A stretch of 64,000 nt of DNA from UBA6107 sp964459385 (lineage in GTDB: Bacteria > Chloroflexota > Anaerolineae > Anaerolineales > Anaerolineaceae): assembly GCA_964459385.1 (NCBI GenBank), contig CAYWLG010000013.1:1-64000 (forward strand), written 5' to 3'. Numbering within the stretch: position 1 is the first letter of the stretch; every line of letters starts with the position of its first letter. Shown here piece after piece: positions 32,648 through 40,665 of this stretch. The notes under the pieces are model-generated. The model worked only from the letters and a program-made list of their open reading frames with translations. It searched no databases and had not been told where the DNA came from. Both the position numbers and the translations under genes were made by a program.

Positions 32648-33448
32648 TTAACCATCCCAGCCAGTAGAACTGTCGTAGTGAAGAATGAATGTGCAGGTTG
32701 GATATTGAACATAAAGGGTGGCCGATTCAATTGTTTCGGTATCCACAATTACGGTTATAAAATCAGAGTAATGTGACCCAAAGATGCCGTGTTCAATGGA
32801 CCCTTCCATTAACCCAGTTAATGCACCTTCGGGTTCAAAACTTAAAACTTTGTAATACACGATCGTGCCTTCGGCAGGGATCGAATCACCAATTAGATCT
32901 GCGCTCAAAACGGTGTCTGAATCATGGTGATAAAAATATGGTGTTGCGGTGAAAGGGCATTTAGGCATTTTGGGCAGCAGGGAAGGATCAACCACATACT
33001 TGATGAATGCATAAGTGCCTGAACCAGTGATCGTTGCACAGGCGGTTGCCAGGGTGCCCTCTTCTGGCATTGTGATCGTAGTATCCAACTGGTTCCATTT
33101 TTCGCCAGTCCATTCTGCCACTTTTCCACCCCAGCCCTGTTCAACTTCAACGGTCTTAATGAAAGAGCATACGGTCGCCTTGCCGTAGTCCATGCCCGAA
33201 ACAATTACACCGTTTCCACCAAACTGCGCTTCACCCGTTGGGAACCCAACAGGAATCTTCATTTCTCCAAGGGTGGTGGTGCCGGGCAGAACTTCTACAG
33301 AGACTAATTTGGTGGTGAAGGTGGTATCACCCGAAACCGGGGTGACCGTGGGTGTGTCTGCGGAATCGGCCATGACAGTTGACAGTGAGGCAAATAACAA
33401 TGTTAAAACAAGAAAAGAACTGAACAACAATTTAACACTTGTCTTCAT
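32648..33448 (-). CDS. Secreted protein, unknown
   Basis: This 266-residue protein has a Sec signal peptide (MKTSVKLLFSSFLVLTLLFA, likely cut near Ala27 in V-M-A-D) and a Thr/Val-rich exported body. The middle contains two Cys (A-T-V-C-S and A-T-A-C-A), and the end has C-P-F and P-T-C-T-F, so disulfides are possible. It is beta-rich by pattern, with no helix or catalytic motif recognised. GGGAGGT precedes the ATG. It lies between dispersed repeats, 300 bases from tRNA-Asn. Confidence 0.7.
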   Translation of the reverse strand: MKTSVKLLFSSFLVLTLLFASLSTVMADSADTPTVTPVSGDTTFTTKLVSVEVLPGTTTLGEMKIPVGFPTGEAQFGGNGVIVSGMDYGKATVCSFIKTVEVEQGWGGKVAEWTGEKWNQLDTTITMPEEGTLATACATITGSGTYAFIKYVVDPSLLPKMPKCPFTATPYFYHHDSDTVLSADLIGDSIPAEGTIVYYKVLSFEPEGALTGLMEGSIEHGIFGSHYSDFITVIVDTETIESATLYVQYPTCTFILHYDSSTGWDG

Positions 33449-33554
33449 AACTGACCTCCCGAATTAATTTATGAATGTGATTAATAAGAGTATATATCTT
33501 TATTTGTAATTAGCAAGCATCGAGCGAGCTGAATGTTTTTTTATTGGGAGTAAA

Positions 33555-33693
33555 TGGCTCCTCTGCCCCTTATGCTCCGCTGCAGCCCCACTCACAAAAA
33601 CCGTTCGGGGGCACATAATTCGTGGGCCGACTCGGAGCAAACCAGTGGCTCCTCTGCCCCCTACGCTTCGCTGCGGGGCCGACTCGGAGCAAA
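33555..33693. repeat. Local repeat patch before tRNA-Asn
   Basis: TGGCTCCTC occurs at 33555 and 33646 and is also the CCA end of tRNA-Asn at 33745. GGGCCGACTCGGAGCAAA occurs at 33624 and 33676. The 33-bp repeat copy 2 (33579-33611) lies between. The patch may mark old insertions at the tRNA 3' end. Confidence 0.45.
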
Positions 33694-33702
33694 GAGATGT
33701 AT

Positions 33703-33745
33703 ATTCAAATAAAAAGAGCCCTTTCAGGGCTCTTTTTATTTGAAT
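33703..33745. terminator. 20-bp-stem bidirectional terminator at the tRNA-Asn 3' end
   Basis: ATTCAAATAAAAAGAGCCCT and its exact complement flank a TTC loop. The T/A-rich arms allow termination both ways. It reaches the last base of the encoded CCA. Confidence 0.85.
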
Positions 33746-33820
33746 GGCTCCTCGTCGAAGACTCGAACTTCGAACCTAGCGGTTAACAGCCGCCCGCTCT
33801 GCCGATTGAGCTAACGAGGA
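33745..33820 (-). tRNA. tRNA-Asn (anticodon GTT), CCA encoded
   Basis: The 76-base cloverleaf on the minus strand has acceptor TCCTCGT/ACGAGGA, D arm GCTC/GAGC, anticodon loop CTGTTAA on stem GCGG/CCGC, T arm CGAAG-TTCGAGT-CTTCG, discriminator G and encoded CCA. Confidence 0.95.
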
Positions 33821-33907
33821 AGGCGATGCTTATTATAATACATGCTTCACGAGTGTCAAGTTGCGAATAAGCAGATGCCCCCTCCTCTTCAAATGCCATG
33901 TGGCACT

Positions 33908-33937
33908 GGTAGGGGCAATTCATGAATTGCCCCTACC
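33908..33937. repeat. 30-base perfect palindrome (GGTAGGGGC type)
   Basis: GGTAGGGGCAATTCA plus its exact complement. A sister palindrome with a different core lies 34 bases on. The shared GTAGGGGC...GCCCCTAC ends suggest a second REP family, distinct from the GTAGGGTGCG family. Confidence 0.75.
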
Positions 33938-33971
33938 GAGGCATGACATGTTTTTGGTCGCATAATGACGT

Positions 33972-33999
33972 GTAGGGGCGTATCGCGATACGCCCCTAC
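33972..33999. repeat. 28-base perfect palindrome (GTAGGGGC type)
   Basis: GTAGGGGCGTATCG plus its exact complement. It pairs with the palindrome at 33908. The surrounding 33821-34063 has no gene. Confidence 0.75.
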
Positions 34000-34063
34000 C
34001 GGTATGGCGTGGCTGTGCCAATGAATGAATTTTATTTCTTCGGAGGGCGAGAGCGCGGCACGC

Positions 34064-34393
34064 CTAGAGCCCGAAGATCAGGCGGGCCAGGGCCACCAGG
34101 GCCATGCCAGTGAGCACGGTGGCGAACATGTTCTTGCTCTTCCAGGCCACGAAGATGGCCGGGAGGGCCGCCCACAGGTAGAGGTTATGCCAGCTCAGGT
34201 TCAGACCGCCTTCGGCGAGCAGCAGGCTGGGCAGTAGCAGGGCCGCCAGCACCGCCACCGGCACATAGCGCAGCCAGGCCACCACAAAGGGCGGCAGGGT
34301 GCGTCCACGCAGGAACCAGGCGGGCAGAAGCCGGGGCAGATAGGTGACCAGCGCCATGCCGGCCAGGGTTAGGAAGACGGTTGTTTGGTCCAT
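34064..34393 (-). CDS. azlD: AzlD-type branched-chain amino-acid exporter subunit
   Basis: This 109-residue protein has four hydrophobic helices. The sequence M-A-L-V-T-Y-L-P-R-L-L-P and LPPFVVAWLRYVPVAVLAAL are AzlD hallmarks. AzlD pairs with AzlC to export branched-chain amino acids and analogues. The ATG at 34393 lies inside the azlC 3' end (25-base overlap), consistent with coupled translation; the upstream open frame is only the azlC shadow. Confidence 0.9.
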   Translation of the reverse strand: MDQTTVFLTLAGMALVTYLPRLLPAWFLRGRTLPPFVVAWLRYVPVAVLAALLLPSLLLAEGGLNLSWHNLYLWAALPAIFVAWKSKNMFATVLTGMALVALARLIFGL

Positions 34394-35073
34394 GTCTCCA
34401 CTCCTGCGCCAAAGCTGGCAGCCAGAATCGTTGCGATGATCACGTTCCACTGGGTCACCCCCACCAGCCACAGCAGCATCGAAAGCAGCCCGCCGAAAAG
34501 CGCCACGATCAAATGCAGGCGGTTCTTAAGCTGCAAGACCAGCAGGGCAATGAACATGGCGGGCAGGGCGTAATCGAGGGCAAAGGGTTTTACGTCAGTG
34601 ATGAGGCCGCCGGCCAGCGCGCCCAGCAGGGTGCCGGCCACCCACGAGAGCTGGCAGGTGAGGTTGATGCCCAGGGTCAGCGGCGCGGCCGTCTCGCCCT
34701 GCTCAAAGCGCAGGCTGTGCACCCCAAAGGTCTCATCGGTCAGTTCGGCGCAAAAAGCCGCCACCTCGCCCTTGCTCCAGCGCGTCATATAAGGCGAAAG
34801 CGAGGCCGACATGAGCATGTGACGCAGGTTGACGATGAAGGTGGTGGCGATGATCGAAAAAGGATTGATGCCGCTGGCGAACAGGCTCACCGCCATCAAC
34901 TGGGCCGAGCCGGCATAGACGATCACCGACATGGTGAGCGTTTCGAGCCAGGTGAGCCCGCCGTTGATGGCCAGCACCCCATAAGCAAAACCGATGGGCA
35001 GATAGCCCATCACCACCGGCAGGGCGGGGCTTAATGCGGCAAGGGTCTGAGAAAGTTTTCGTGTGGCCTGCAT
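34369..35073 (-). CDS. azlC: AzlC-type branched-chain amino-acid exporter subunit
   Basis: This 234-residue integral membrane protein has about seven helices. Family motifs: PVVMGYLPIGFAYGVLAI near the N-terminus, Y-A-G-S-A-Q, NLRHMLMSASLSPYM, and E-L-T-D-E-T-F-G. With AzlD it should form the exporter for leucine, isoleucine and valine (and azaleucine) across the membrane. AGGATGATTTC precedes the ATG. It is divergent from the TIR gene, whose promoter is close. Confidence 0.92.
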   Translation of the reverse strand: MQATRKLSQTLAALSPALPVVMGYLPIGFAYGVLAINGGLTWLETLTMSVIVYAGSAQLMAVSLFASGINPFSIIATTFIVNLRHMLMSASLSPYMTRWSKGEVAAFCAELTDETFGVHSLRFEQGETAAPLTLGINLTCQLSWVAGTLLGALAGGLITDVKPFALDYALPAMFIALLVLQLKNRLHLIVALFGGLLSMLLWLVGVTQWNVIIATILAASFGAGVETWTKQPSS

Positions 35074-35145
35074 GAAATCATCCTATTAATTAGGCTGGAT
35101 TATAGTATAGATTTGCAATTTTCGTGGATTAATGGCCGCAAGCGG

Positions 35146-35154
35146 TGCTATAAT
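35146..35154 (+). promoter_or_regulatory. Extended -10 promoter of the TIR gene
   Basis: TGCTATAAT lies 60 bases before the TIR start. The -35 region is poor, as often seen with extended -10 promoters. Confidence 0.55.
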
Positions 35155-35213
35155 CCACACGTCTAGACAACGCGCAATTCAAGGAGAACATCCTTTTTAC
35201 AGGAGTACGCTTA

Positions 35214-35657
35214 ATGGCAAGGAAAGTCTTTTTCAGCTTCGATTACAAGAACGTTTATAAAGCCAATCTGATCAAAGACCTGCCTGGCATCGAGGCCTCG
35301 GCGGCGGCCGGCTTCGAGAGCTCGGCCCTGTGGGACGATCAGAAGGTGCGCGGCGACCTGGAAGTGGAAGCCATGATCCAGAGCGCGCTCGACGGCACCA
35401 CCGTGAGCGTCATTCTCATCTCGCAGGGCGCCACGGCGCGCAAGTACATCAACTACGAGATCTACCAGTCGCTGGCGCGCGGCAATGGCCTGCTGGCCGT
35501 GCAGATCCACGCCCTCCCCGATGAGAACGGCAAGCTCGACAACCCCGGCGACATCCCCTCGCAGATCGCAGACAACGGCTTCAAGGCTTACAAATACACC
35601 ACACCTGAAGATTTCGCCGCCTGGATCGAAGAAGCCGCCAAAATTGCCGGCAAATAA
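35214..35657 (+). CDS. TIR-like domain protein (Thoeris ThsB / DUF1863-like), orphan
   Basis: This 147-residue, single-domain protein starts RKVFFSFDYKNVYKANLI, the ThsB-like TIR opening, followed by VSVILISQGATARKYINYEI. Glu82 in the N-Y-E-I segment matches the position of the conserved TIR catalytic Glu. ThsB proteins sense phage and make a cyclic ADP-ribose isomer that activates ThsA. No ThsA (SIR2/SLOG) gene lies in this window, so it is either an orphan sensor or has a distant partner. Strong AGGAG precedes the ATG. Normal base composition. Confidence 0.82.
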   Translation: MARKVFFSFDYKNVYKANLIKDLPGIEASAAAGFESSALWDDQKVRGDLEVEAMIQSALDGTTVSVILISQGATARKYINYEIYQSLARGNGLLAVQIHALPDENGKLDNPGDIPSQIADNGFKAYKYTTPEDFAAWIEEAAKIAGK

Positions 35658-35669
35658 AACAAGCGTGTA

Positions 35670-35698
35670 AGCCCCGGTTTTGCCGGGGTTTATTTTTG
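35670..35698 (+). terminator. Terminator of the TIR gene
   Basis: The stem CCCCGG/CCGGGG with a 5-base loop is followed by TTTATTTTTG. Confidence 0.8.
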
Positions 35699-35788
35699 TC
35701 GGGTGCACGAACTGCGCCCTCATTTGCGCCCCTCAAAAGGGCGGTTTTCTAACGTTCTTTTGATAAAATTCGGGTACGATTAACCTGT

Positions 35789-36181
35789 ATGGATGCCCCC
35801 GTGAAACCCCACTCTGTCTTTTGGAGCCTGAGCAAGGTCGTCTTCGGGCTGGTCATCAGCGTCTCGGCGCTGGTGGGGCTCATCGGTCTGCTGGCCGGAT
35901 GGAAGAGCAGCACGCCCTTCAGCAACAGCTTTTTCGCGGCCGGCTCGGCTATCATCGTGCTCGGCACGCTCACCATTCTTGGCACTTATCGCCAGCGCGC
36001 CGATTTCGGCGTGCAGTTCAGCCAGTCTACCAGCCAGATGAATTTGCCCGAGCGCACCAGCCTATGGGTGAAAGACATCAAACAGGGGTACAATCTGCTG
36101 ATCATCTGTGTGGTCAGCGGGGCCCTGCTCATTGGCCTGGCTGTGCTGGTAGATAAGCTCTTTGGGCTGCCGGCGCTCTGA
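35789..36181 (+). CDS. Small membrane protein, three helices
   Basis: This 130-residue protein has hydrophobic helices near 13-35, 46-64 and 100-122. The soluble loop between helices two and three (TYRQRADFGVQFSQSTSQMN and following) is polar. TGATAAAAT upstream may be an extended -10; no strong ribosome site. The next gene starts 61 bases after the stop. No family recognised. Confidence 0.65.
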   Translation: MDAPVKPHSVFWSLSKVVFGLVISVSALVGLIGLLAGWKSSTPFSNSFFAAGSAIIVLGTLTILGTYRQRADFGVQFSQSTSQMNLPERTSLWVKDIKQGYNLLIICVVSGALLIGLAVLVDKLFGLPAL

Positions 36182-36242
36182 TCCATACGTCGTCTCAAGG
36201 GGAAAAAGAATCGGTTCGGTAATTGTCATAGAAGGAAGATGG

Positions 36243-36704
36243 ATGAACGAAGAAGAGAAACGCACACCCGGCGAAGAAGTGATCGAGCACGAGGTGGAAA
36301 AGAAGCGGTCGAAGGCAGAAGACTATCTGCACGACCCCGAAAGATCGAAACAACTGCTTGATGAAGCGGTGAAAAAAGCGCAGGATAAAGAGCAGCACAA
36401 AGGGCCGCTCGAAGAGGTCTGGAACAACCTGCAGGCGCTCTTGCGCATGTTCAAGGCTTATCTGAAAAAAGATTACACGGTTCTGCCCTGGGGCTCGATC
36501 GTGCTCATCGTGGTGGCCATCCTCTATTTTGTCTCGCCCTTCGATCTGCTGCCCGATTGGATCCCGCTGGCCGGCTTCGTCGATGATGCGGCCGTCATTG
36601 GCTTTGTGCTGCGCCAAATCAACAACGACCTGGAAGCCTTTTTGAAATGGGAAAGCATCAAAAAATCGCTCGACGACGTGATCAACAATCCGCCCGAAGC
36701 CTGA
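36243..36704 (+). CDS. YkvA-like (DUF1232) membrane protein
   Basis: This 153-residue protein has an acidic/basic N-terminal helix region (1-85) and a DUF1232 core ILYFVSPFDLLPDWIPLAGF then VDDAAVIGFVL, the family signature that forms a short membrane hairpin. GAAGGAAG lies before the ATG at 36243; the longer open frame upstream overlaps the preceding gene and lacks a site. A terminator follows. Function of DUF1232 proteins is unknown. Confidence 0.85.
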   Translation: MNEEEKRTPGEEVIEHEVEKKRSKAEDYLHDPERSKQLLDEAVKKAQDKEQHKGPLEEVWNNLQALLRMFKAYLKKDYTVLPWGSIVLIVVAILYFVSPFDLLPDWIPLAGFVDDAAVIGFVLRQINNDLEAFLKWESIKKSLDDVINNPPEA

Positions 36705-36719
36705 TGCAATGAAATGAAG

Positions 36720-36745
36720 GGGTCGCCCAGTGGCGGCCCTTTTTG
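36720..36745 (+). terminator. Terminator of the YkvA-like gene
   Basis: The stem GGGTCGCC/GGCGGCCC (one G-U pair) with loop CAGT is followed by TTTTTG. Confidence 0.8.
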
Positions 36746-36827
36746 TTCGCTGAGCGTTTTGCAGTAGAATAGGCAAGGAGAAGCATTTATTGGCTGGAAA
36801 TGAGCTTTGCGAAAAGGAGTGACAGAC

Positions 36828-38435
36828 ATGGCGGTGATGAATATTGGCGAAGCCTGCACGGGGCTGCAGTGCCGCAGCGGTCTGGCAGAAAAGGTGGCCA
36901 TGCGCCTGATCGACCCCGGTCTGAAACGCACCGATTACACTTTTAAACAACTGGATGAAGAATCGAACCGTGCCGCCAACGGGCTGCGCGCGCTGGGGCT
37001 GAACCCGCAAGACCGGGTCTTCGTCTTTTTACCCAAGCAGGCCGAGGTATTCTTCACCTTTTTGGGCGCCCTCAAGATGCAGGCAGTGGTCTGCATTCTC
37101 TTTTCAAACTTCGGCAAAGACGCCGTTTTCGAGCGCATGCTCGATGGCGGCGCCAAGGTGCTGGTCACCAAGCAAAGCCTCTTCAACAAGCTGCGCGAAC
37201 ACCTGGCCGAAGTGCCCACCCTTGAAAAGGTGATCCTCACCGACCTGCCCGAGCACCAGAGCAACAAAGTGCTGAGCTATGCCCAATGGATGCAGGGCTA
37301 CTCCAGCGAGTTTACGGTTCCTGAAACCGAGGCCGAGACCCCTTCGGTGCTGCACTACACCTCCGGCTCCACCGGCAAACCCAAGGGCGTGCTGCACGTG
37401 CACGCCAGCCTGCCCTATCAAATGAAGACGATGGACGAGATCTTCCAGATGGAGGCGGACGATATTTACTGGTGCACGGCCGACCAGGCCTGGGTGACGG
37501 GCGTGACCTACGGCATCATCGGTCCCTGGGCCAAGGGCCTCACCCAAATTCACTACACCGGCAAGTTCGACGCGGTCGATTGGTTTAACCTGCTCGAAGA
37601 AGAGAAAGTGAGCCTCTGGTACACGGCCCCCACCGCCCTGCGCATGCTCATACAGGATGAAGCGCGCATCAAAGACCACTATACCCTGCCCGCCCTCAAA
37701 CGCGTTTACAGCGTGGGCGAGCCGCTCAACCCTGAGATCATCCACTGGGTGCGCAGCGTGGTGAAGCGCGAGATCTACGACACCTGGTTTCAGACCGAGA
37801 CCGGCGCCATCATGATCTCGAACCGCCCCGGCCTTGAGGTACGCCCCGGCTCAATGGGCAAGCCCGTCAGCGGCAGCGAGGCTTTTGTGCTGGATGAAGA
37901 TTACACCCCGCTGCAACCCGACCTGGCCGGCAGTCTGTGCCTGAAAAAAGGCTGGCCTTCGATGTTCCGCACCTACCTCAACATGGAAGAGCAGTATCGC
38001 AGCAAATTTCACGGCGAGTATTACAACACCGGCGATCAGGCCAAAGTGGATGGCGACGGCTACTTCTGGTTCATTGGCCGCAACGATGACGTGATCAACA
38101 CCTCCGGGCACCTGGTGGGACCTTTTGAGGTGGAAAGCGCCCTGCTCGAAATGGAAGAGATCGTAGATGTGGCCGTGATCGGCGCCCCCGACGAGATGCT
38201 TTTTGAAAAGATCGTGGCCTTCGTCAAACTAAAAGAGGGATTGCTCTGGTCGAAGGGGCTTGAAGTGCAGGCTCGCCTGCGCGTTACCCGTCAAGTCTCA
38301 CCCATAGCAGTGCCCTCCGAGTTCGTCGTCGTGGATCGCATTCCCAAGAACCGCAGCGGCAAGATCATGCGCCGTGTGCTCAAAGCGCGTTATACCGGCC
38401 AGGATGTTGGCGATATTTCTACCATGGAGGATTAA
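36828..38435 (+). CDS. Acyl-CoA synthetase (AMP-forming, acetyl-CoA-synthetase-like)
   Basis: This 535-residue ANL-superfamily ligase has adenylation motif LHYTSGSTGKPKGVLHVH, Y-S-V-G-E-P-L-N-P-E, D-T-W-F-Q-T-E-T-G, the Y-N-T-G-D-Q-A hinge region and the catalytic lysine in RIPKNRSGKIMRR. It should activate a short or medium carboxylic acid to acyl-AMP, then pass it to CoA or to a carrier protein. AAAAGGAGTG lies before the ATG at 36828; a TTG seven codons upstream is less likely. The next gene is a carrier protein two bases away, favouring the carrier as acceptor. Confidence 0.9.
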   Translation: MAVMNIGEACTGLQCRSGLAEKVAMRLIDPGLKRTDYTFKQLDEESNRAANGLRALGLNPQDRVFVFLPKQAEVFFTFLGALKMQAVVCILFSNFGKDAVFERMLDGGAKVLVTKQSLFNKLREHLAEVPTLEKVILTDLPEHQSNKVLSYAQWMQGYSSEFTVPETEAETPSVLHYTSGSTGKPKGVLHVHASLPYQMKTMDEIFQMEADDIYWCTADQAWVTGVTYGIIGPWAKGLTQIHYTGKFDAVDWFNLLEEEKVSLWYTAPTALRMLIQDEARIKDHYTLPALKRVYSVGEPLNPEIIHWVRSVVKREIYDTWFQTETGAIMISNRPGLEVRPGSMGKPVSGSEAFVLDEDYTPLQPDLAGSLCLKKGWPSMFRTYLNMEEQYRSKFHGEYYNTGDQAKVDGDGYFWFIGRNDDVINTSGHLVGPFEVESALLEMEEIVDVAVIGAPDEMLFEKIVAFVKLKEGLLWSKGLEVQARLRVTRQVSPIAVPSEFVVVDRIPKNRSGKIMRRVLKARYTGQDVGDISTMED

Positions 38436-38436
38436 G

Positions 38437-38676
38437 ATGGCAGTAGTAGATGAATTGACCCAGGTGTTTGAAGAAGTGTTCGACCAAAGCGGCTTAACGC
38501 TCAGTCCCGAAACCACCGCCAACGATATCGAAGGCTGGGATTCAATGTCGCACGTGACCATGCTGATGGCTGTTGAAGAACACTTCGACATTGAGTTCAA
38601 ACCCTATGAGATCGCCAATCTGGTCAATGTGGGGGCGCTGATCGCACTGATCGAGAACAAACTGGCCGGGAAATAG
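38437..38676 (+). CDS. Acyl carrier protein (partner of the adjacent ligase)
   Basis: This 79-residue, acidic carrier has the phosphopantetheine serine in GWDSMSHV (Ser36) and the expected four-helix length. GGAGG lies before the ATG, and it starts two bases after the synthetase stop, so the pair forms one unit. Stand-alone ligase/carrier pairs often load an unusual acyl or amino-acyl group for lipid or natural-product chemistry. The acyl group here is unknown. Confidence 0.9.
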   Translation: MAVVDELTQVFEEVFDQSGLTLSPETTANDIEGWDSMSHVTMLMAVEEHFDIEFKPYEIANLVNVGALIALIENKLAGK

Positions 38677-38703
38677 ATCAAGGGAATATCCTTCTTTAAA
38701 ATG

Positions 38704-38740
38704 AAACACCGCGTTCTCAATGGGAACACGGTGTTTGTTT
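38704..38740 (+). terminator. Terminator of the ligase/carrier operon
   Basis: The stem AAACACCG/CGGTGTTT with an inner GTTC/GAAC stem is followed by GTTTT. Confidence 0.75.
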
Positions 38741-38760
38741 TCATCAAGCGATGTGAATGG

Positions 38761-38886
38761 CTAAACGCTGCCAACCCCGGTCGGGTGTTTCTTCTCGATC
38801 TTGGCCTTTCGTTTTTCTTTAATGGTCATCTTTGGCTTTTTCTTTGTTTCTTTGTTGCCTTTATCGTTCTTTCCTTTATCACCCAT
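38761..38886 (-). CDS. Lysine-rich small protein (41 residues)
   Basis: MGDKGKNDKGNKETKKKPKM followed by TIKEKRKAKIEKK is a highly basic, disordered peptide of a type seen in many bacteria. AGGAG lies eight bases before the ATG at 38886. Longer upstream starts read through AT-rich DNA and lack a site. It might bind RNA or ribosomes; this is a guess from composition. Confidence 0.6.
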   Translation of the reverse strand: MGDKGKNDKGNKETKKKPKMTIKEKRKAKIEKKHPTGVGSV

Positions 38887-38977
38887 ATCAATTTCTCCTG
38901 AAGAAGTTCTTGAGTTTGGATCCTTTTTCCCCGCAGAATAAGTTAACGCATGTACAGAATTTAGTATACATCTCATT

Positions 38978-40579
38978 TTAATGAACAACTTTGTAGATCT
39001 GGATCACCGGTCCTGTATATCGTTCTGGCTGAGGTATATTAAAAAGCTCTTTCGCAAAATACTTAACATCATCGATCCAGGAAATCAATGGAACATCAGA
39101 AACCGGTTGAGTAGGGGAAAATTCCTTGATCAATTTGTATTTGCTGCGGATGGAGTTGTACACTGCCACCTGGTTTGGGTACTTTTCAGGCTCAGCATAA
39201 TATCGATCGTACATATCTGAAGAGAGAATGATGTAATCTGCCGAATCAAAATCGGAATCAAAACTGAAATTTCCAGGCATCAAGTTATGAGAAAATGGTG
39301 TGAAATGTTCATAGATTGTTCTTTTTCTATCAATTCCATTTTCTTCGCAGTACTTATATGAGTATACAGCTGTGCTCATGTAACTCATATTGATCGATAG
39401 TGAAAGGGCGGCCGCCAGCGAGTAGAAAACACAACCACCCAAGATCACAGCCGTTGTCCATTTTAACCATTTTCGATTGCCTGCCAGATCAAATAAATAG
39501 CCGAACCCAAATGCCGCCAACAACAGGGGTGTGATGTGCATTATTAAGCCCCAACGTTCCCAGTGAAGCGCCATGATGCTCAATAAGGCAAAATATAGAA
39601 GACCGTAAAAAACGGAAAGCAGGCTGAATTTTTTATTACGGATCACAGCATAAATGCCCAGTAAAGAAATCAGATTCACTACAATATTAGAGTTTTTTAG
39701 GTAGTTGGTGAGATAATACCCCATATTACCGAACCAGTTAAGCCCATCTGACCCCAAGTGCGTTGATCTGGATTCAAATTTTAGGTGAGCAATTGTATCG
39801 CCATAATTAAAGAACAAGTTTGGCGCTAGTAGATAAATCCCTAGCAAATAGATTCCGAAGAAAAGGGCCCCCTGCTTCAATATGTTCCCAAAAATCTGGG
39901 AACGGTTGCCTTTGTATTTTTTTACTTGCATCCAAACAATTGCAAAGGCTATTAAAGCACAGGATATAAGCCCGGTATATTTTTCTACAGTGTTGATTGA
40001 TGCAAAGATCGTTGCCAGATAAAGCCATTTTATCTTTTCAGTTCGCAGGTAATAGAGCACGAATAAGAGAATGAGCAGGGTGAAAAGGGTAATCAAAACA
40101 TCAGGCGAAACATAATGTGAGTGTTTCACAAAGAGGGGAAAAAACGCAAAGAGCATTCCGGCTGCCAGCGCAGCTTTTTTAGAATACTCCCGGCCGATCA
40201 TGTAAGCCGCGATTGGCAAAAGGGAGCCTAACAAAGCGATGAGAATTCTCGCACAAAATGTAAGGGGATAGGCGGCGACACTATAGCCATAGGCAAAATT
40301 CTGTCCAAAACGGACATAGCTGATTAAATTAAGCAACGGGTAATAGACTAGGTAAAGAATTTGGTCCGGCCGAGCATAGAAATTCGAATCAAGCGTTTGA
40401 TCTTCTGTCATTGTCGCAACATGGGTCATTAGTGTATCTTCGTCTCCATTTACGAGAAACGGATAACTGTAATTCAGTCCAATGTATCGAACACCAAAAG
40501 CAATGACAAACAACGCAAAAAAGAACAAAAGCTCATAACGAGTTAAATTCATAAAAGAGTGCTTTATTTTATTTTGCAT
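38978..40579 (-). CDS. GT39/ArnT-like integral membrane glycosyltransferase
   Basis: This 533-residue protein has about 11 to 13 hydrophobic helices and a C-terminal soluble tail. The first periplasmic loop reads NYSYPFLVNGDEDTLMTHVA; the acidic D-E-D matches the catalytic Asp/Glu region of GT39-type (PMT/ArnT) enzymes. These move a sugar from a lipid-phosphate donor to protein or lipid. GGGGAAACC precedes the ATG at 40579; an ATG four codons upstream has no site. AT-rich, so possibly acquired. Confidence 0.8.
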   Translation of the reverse strand: MQNKIKHSFMNLTRYELLFFFALFVIAFGVRYIGLNYSYPFLVNGDEDTLMTHVATMTEDQTLDSNFYARPDQILYLVYYPLLNLISYVRFGQNFAYGYSVAAYPLTFCARILIALLGSLLPIAAYMIGREYSKKAALAAGMLFAFFPLFVKHSHYVSPDVLITLFTLLILLFVLYYLRTEKIKWLYLATIFASINTVEKYTGLISCALIAFAIVWMQVKKYKGNRSQIFGNILKQGALFFGIYLLGIYLLAPNLFFNYGDTIAHLKFESRSTHLGSDGLNWFGNMGYYLTNYLKNSNIVVNLISLLGIYAVIRNKKFSLLSVFYGLLYFALLSIMALHWERWGLIMHITPLLLAAFGFGYLFDLAGNRKWLKWTTAVILGGCVFYSLAAALSLSINMSYMSTAVYSYKYCEENGIDRKRTIYEHFTPFSHNLMPGNFSFDSDFDSADYIILSSDMYDRYYAEPEKYPNQVAVYNSIRSKYKLIKEFSPTQPVSDVPLISWIDDVKYFAKELFNIPQPERYTGPVIQIYKVVH

Positions 40580-40653
40580 TGGTTTCCCCATTAGATATTT
40601 TGGTTGACTTCACCCTTATTTTAACCTATTTATTATCAAAACAATTGCGCAGG

Positions 40654-40659
40654 TATAAT
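40654..40659 (+). promoter_or_regulatory. -10 element of radA, likely leaderless
   Basis: TATAAT lies only six bases before the radA ATG at 40666, so transcription should begin at or near the start codon. No Shine-Dalgarno is present. Confidence 0.5.
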
Positions 40660-40665
40660 AAGTCT

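Noticed and set aside
30701..33820. Prophage or integrative element
   Set aside because: No integrase, portal, terminase or capsid gene is visible; only repeats, small genes and a tRNA. The repeat pattern is reported instead.
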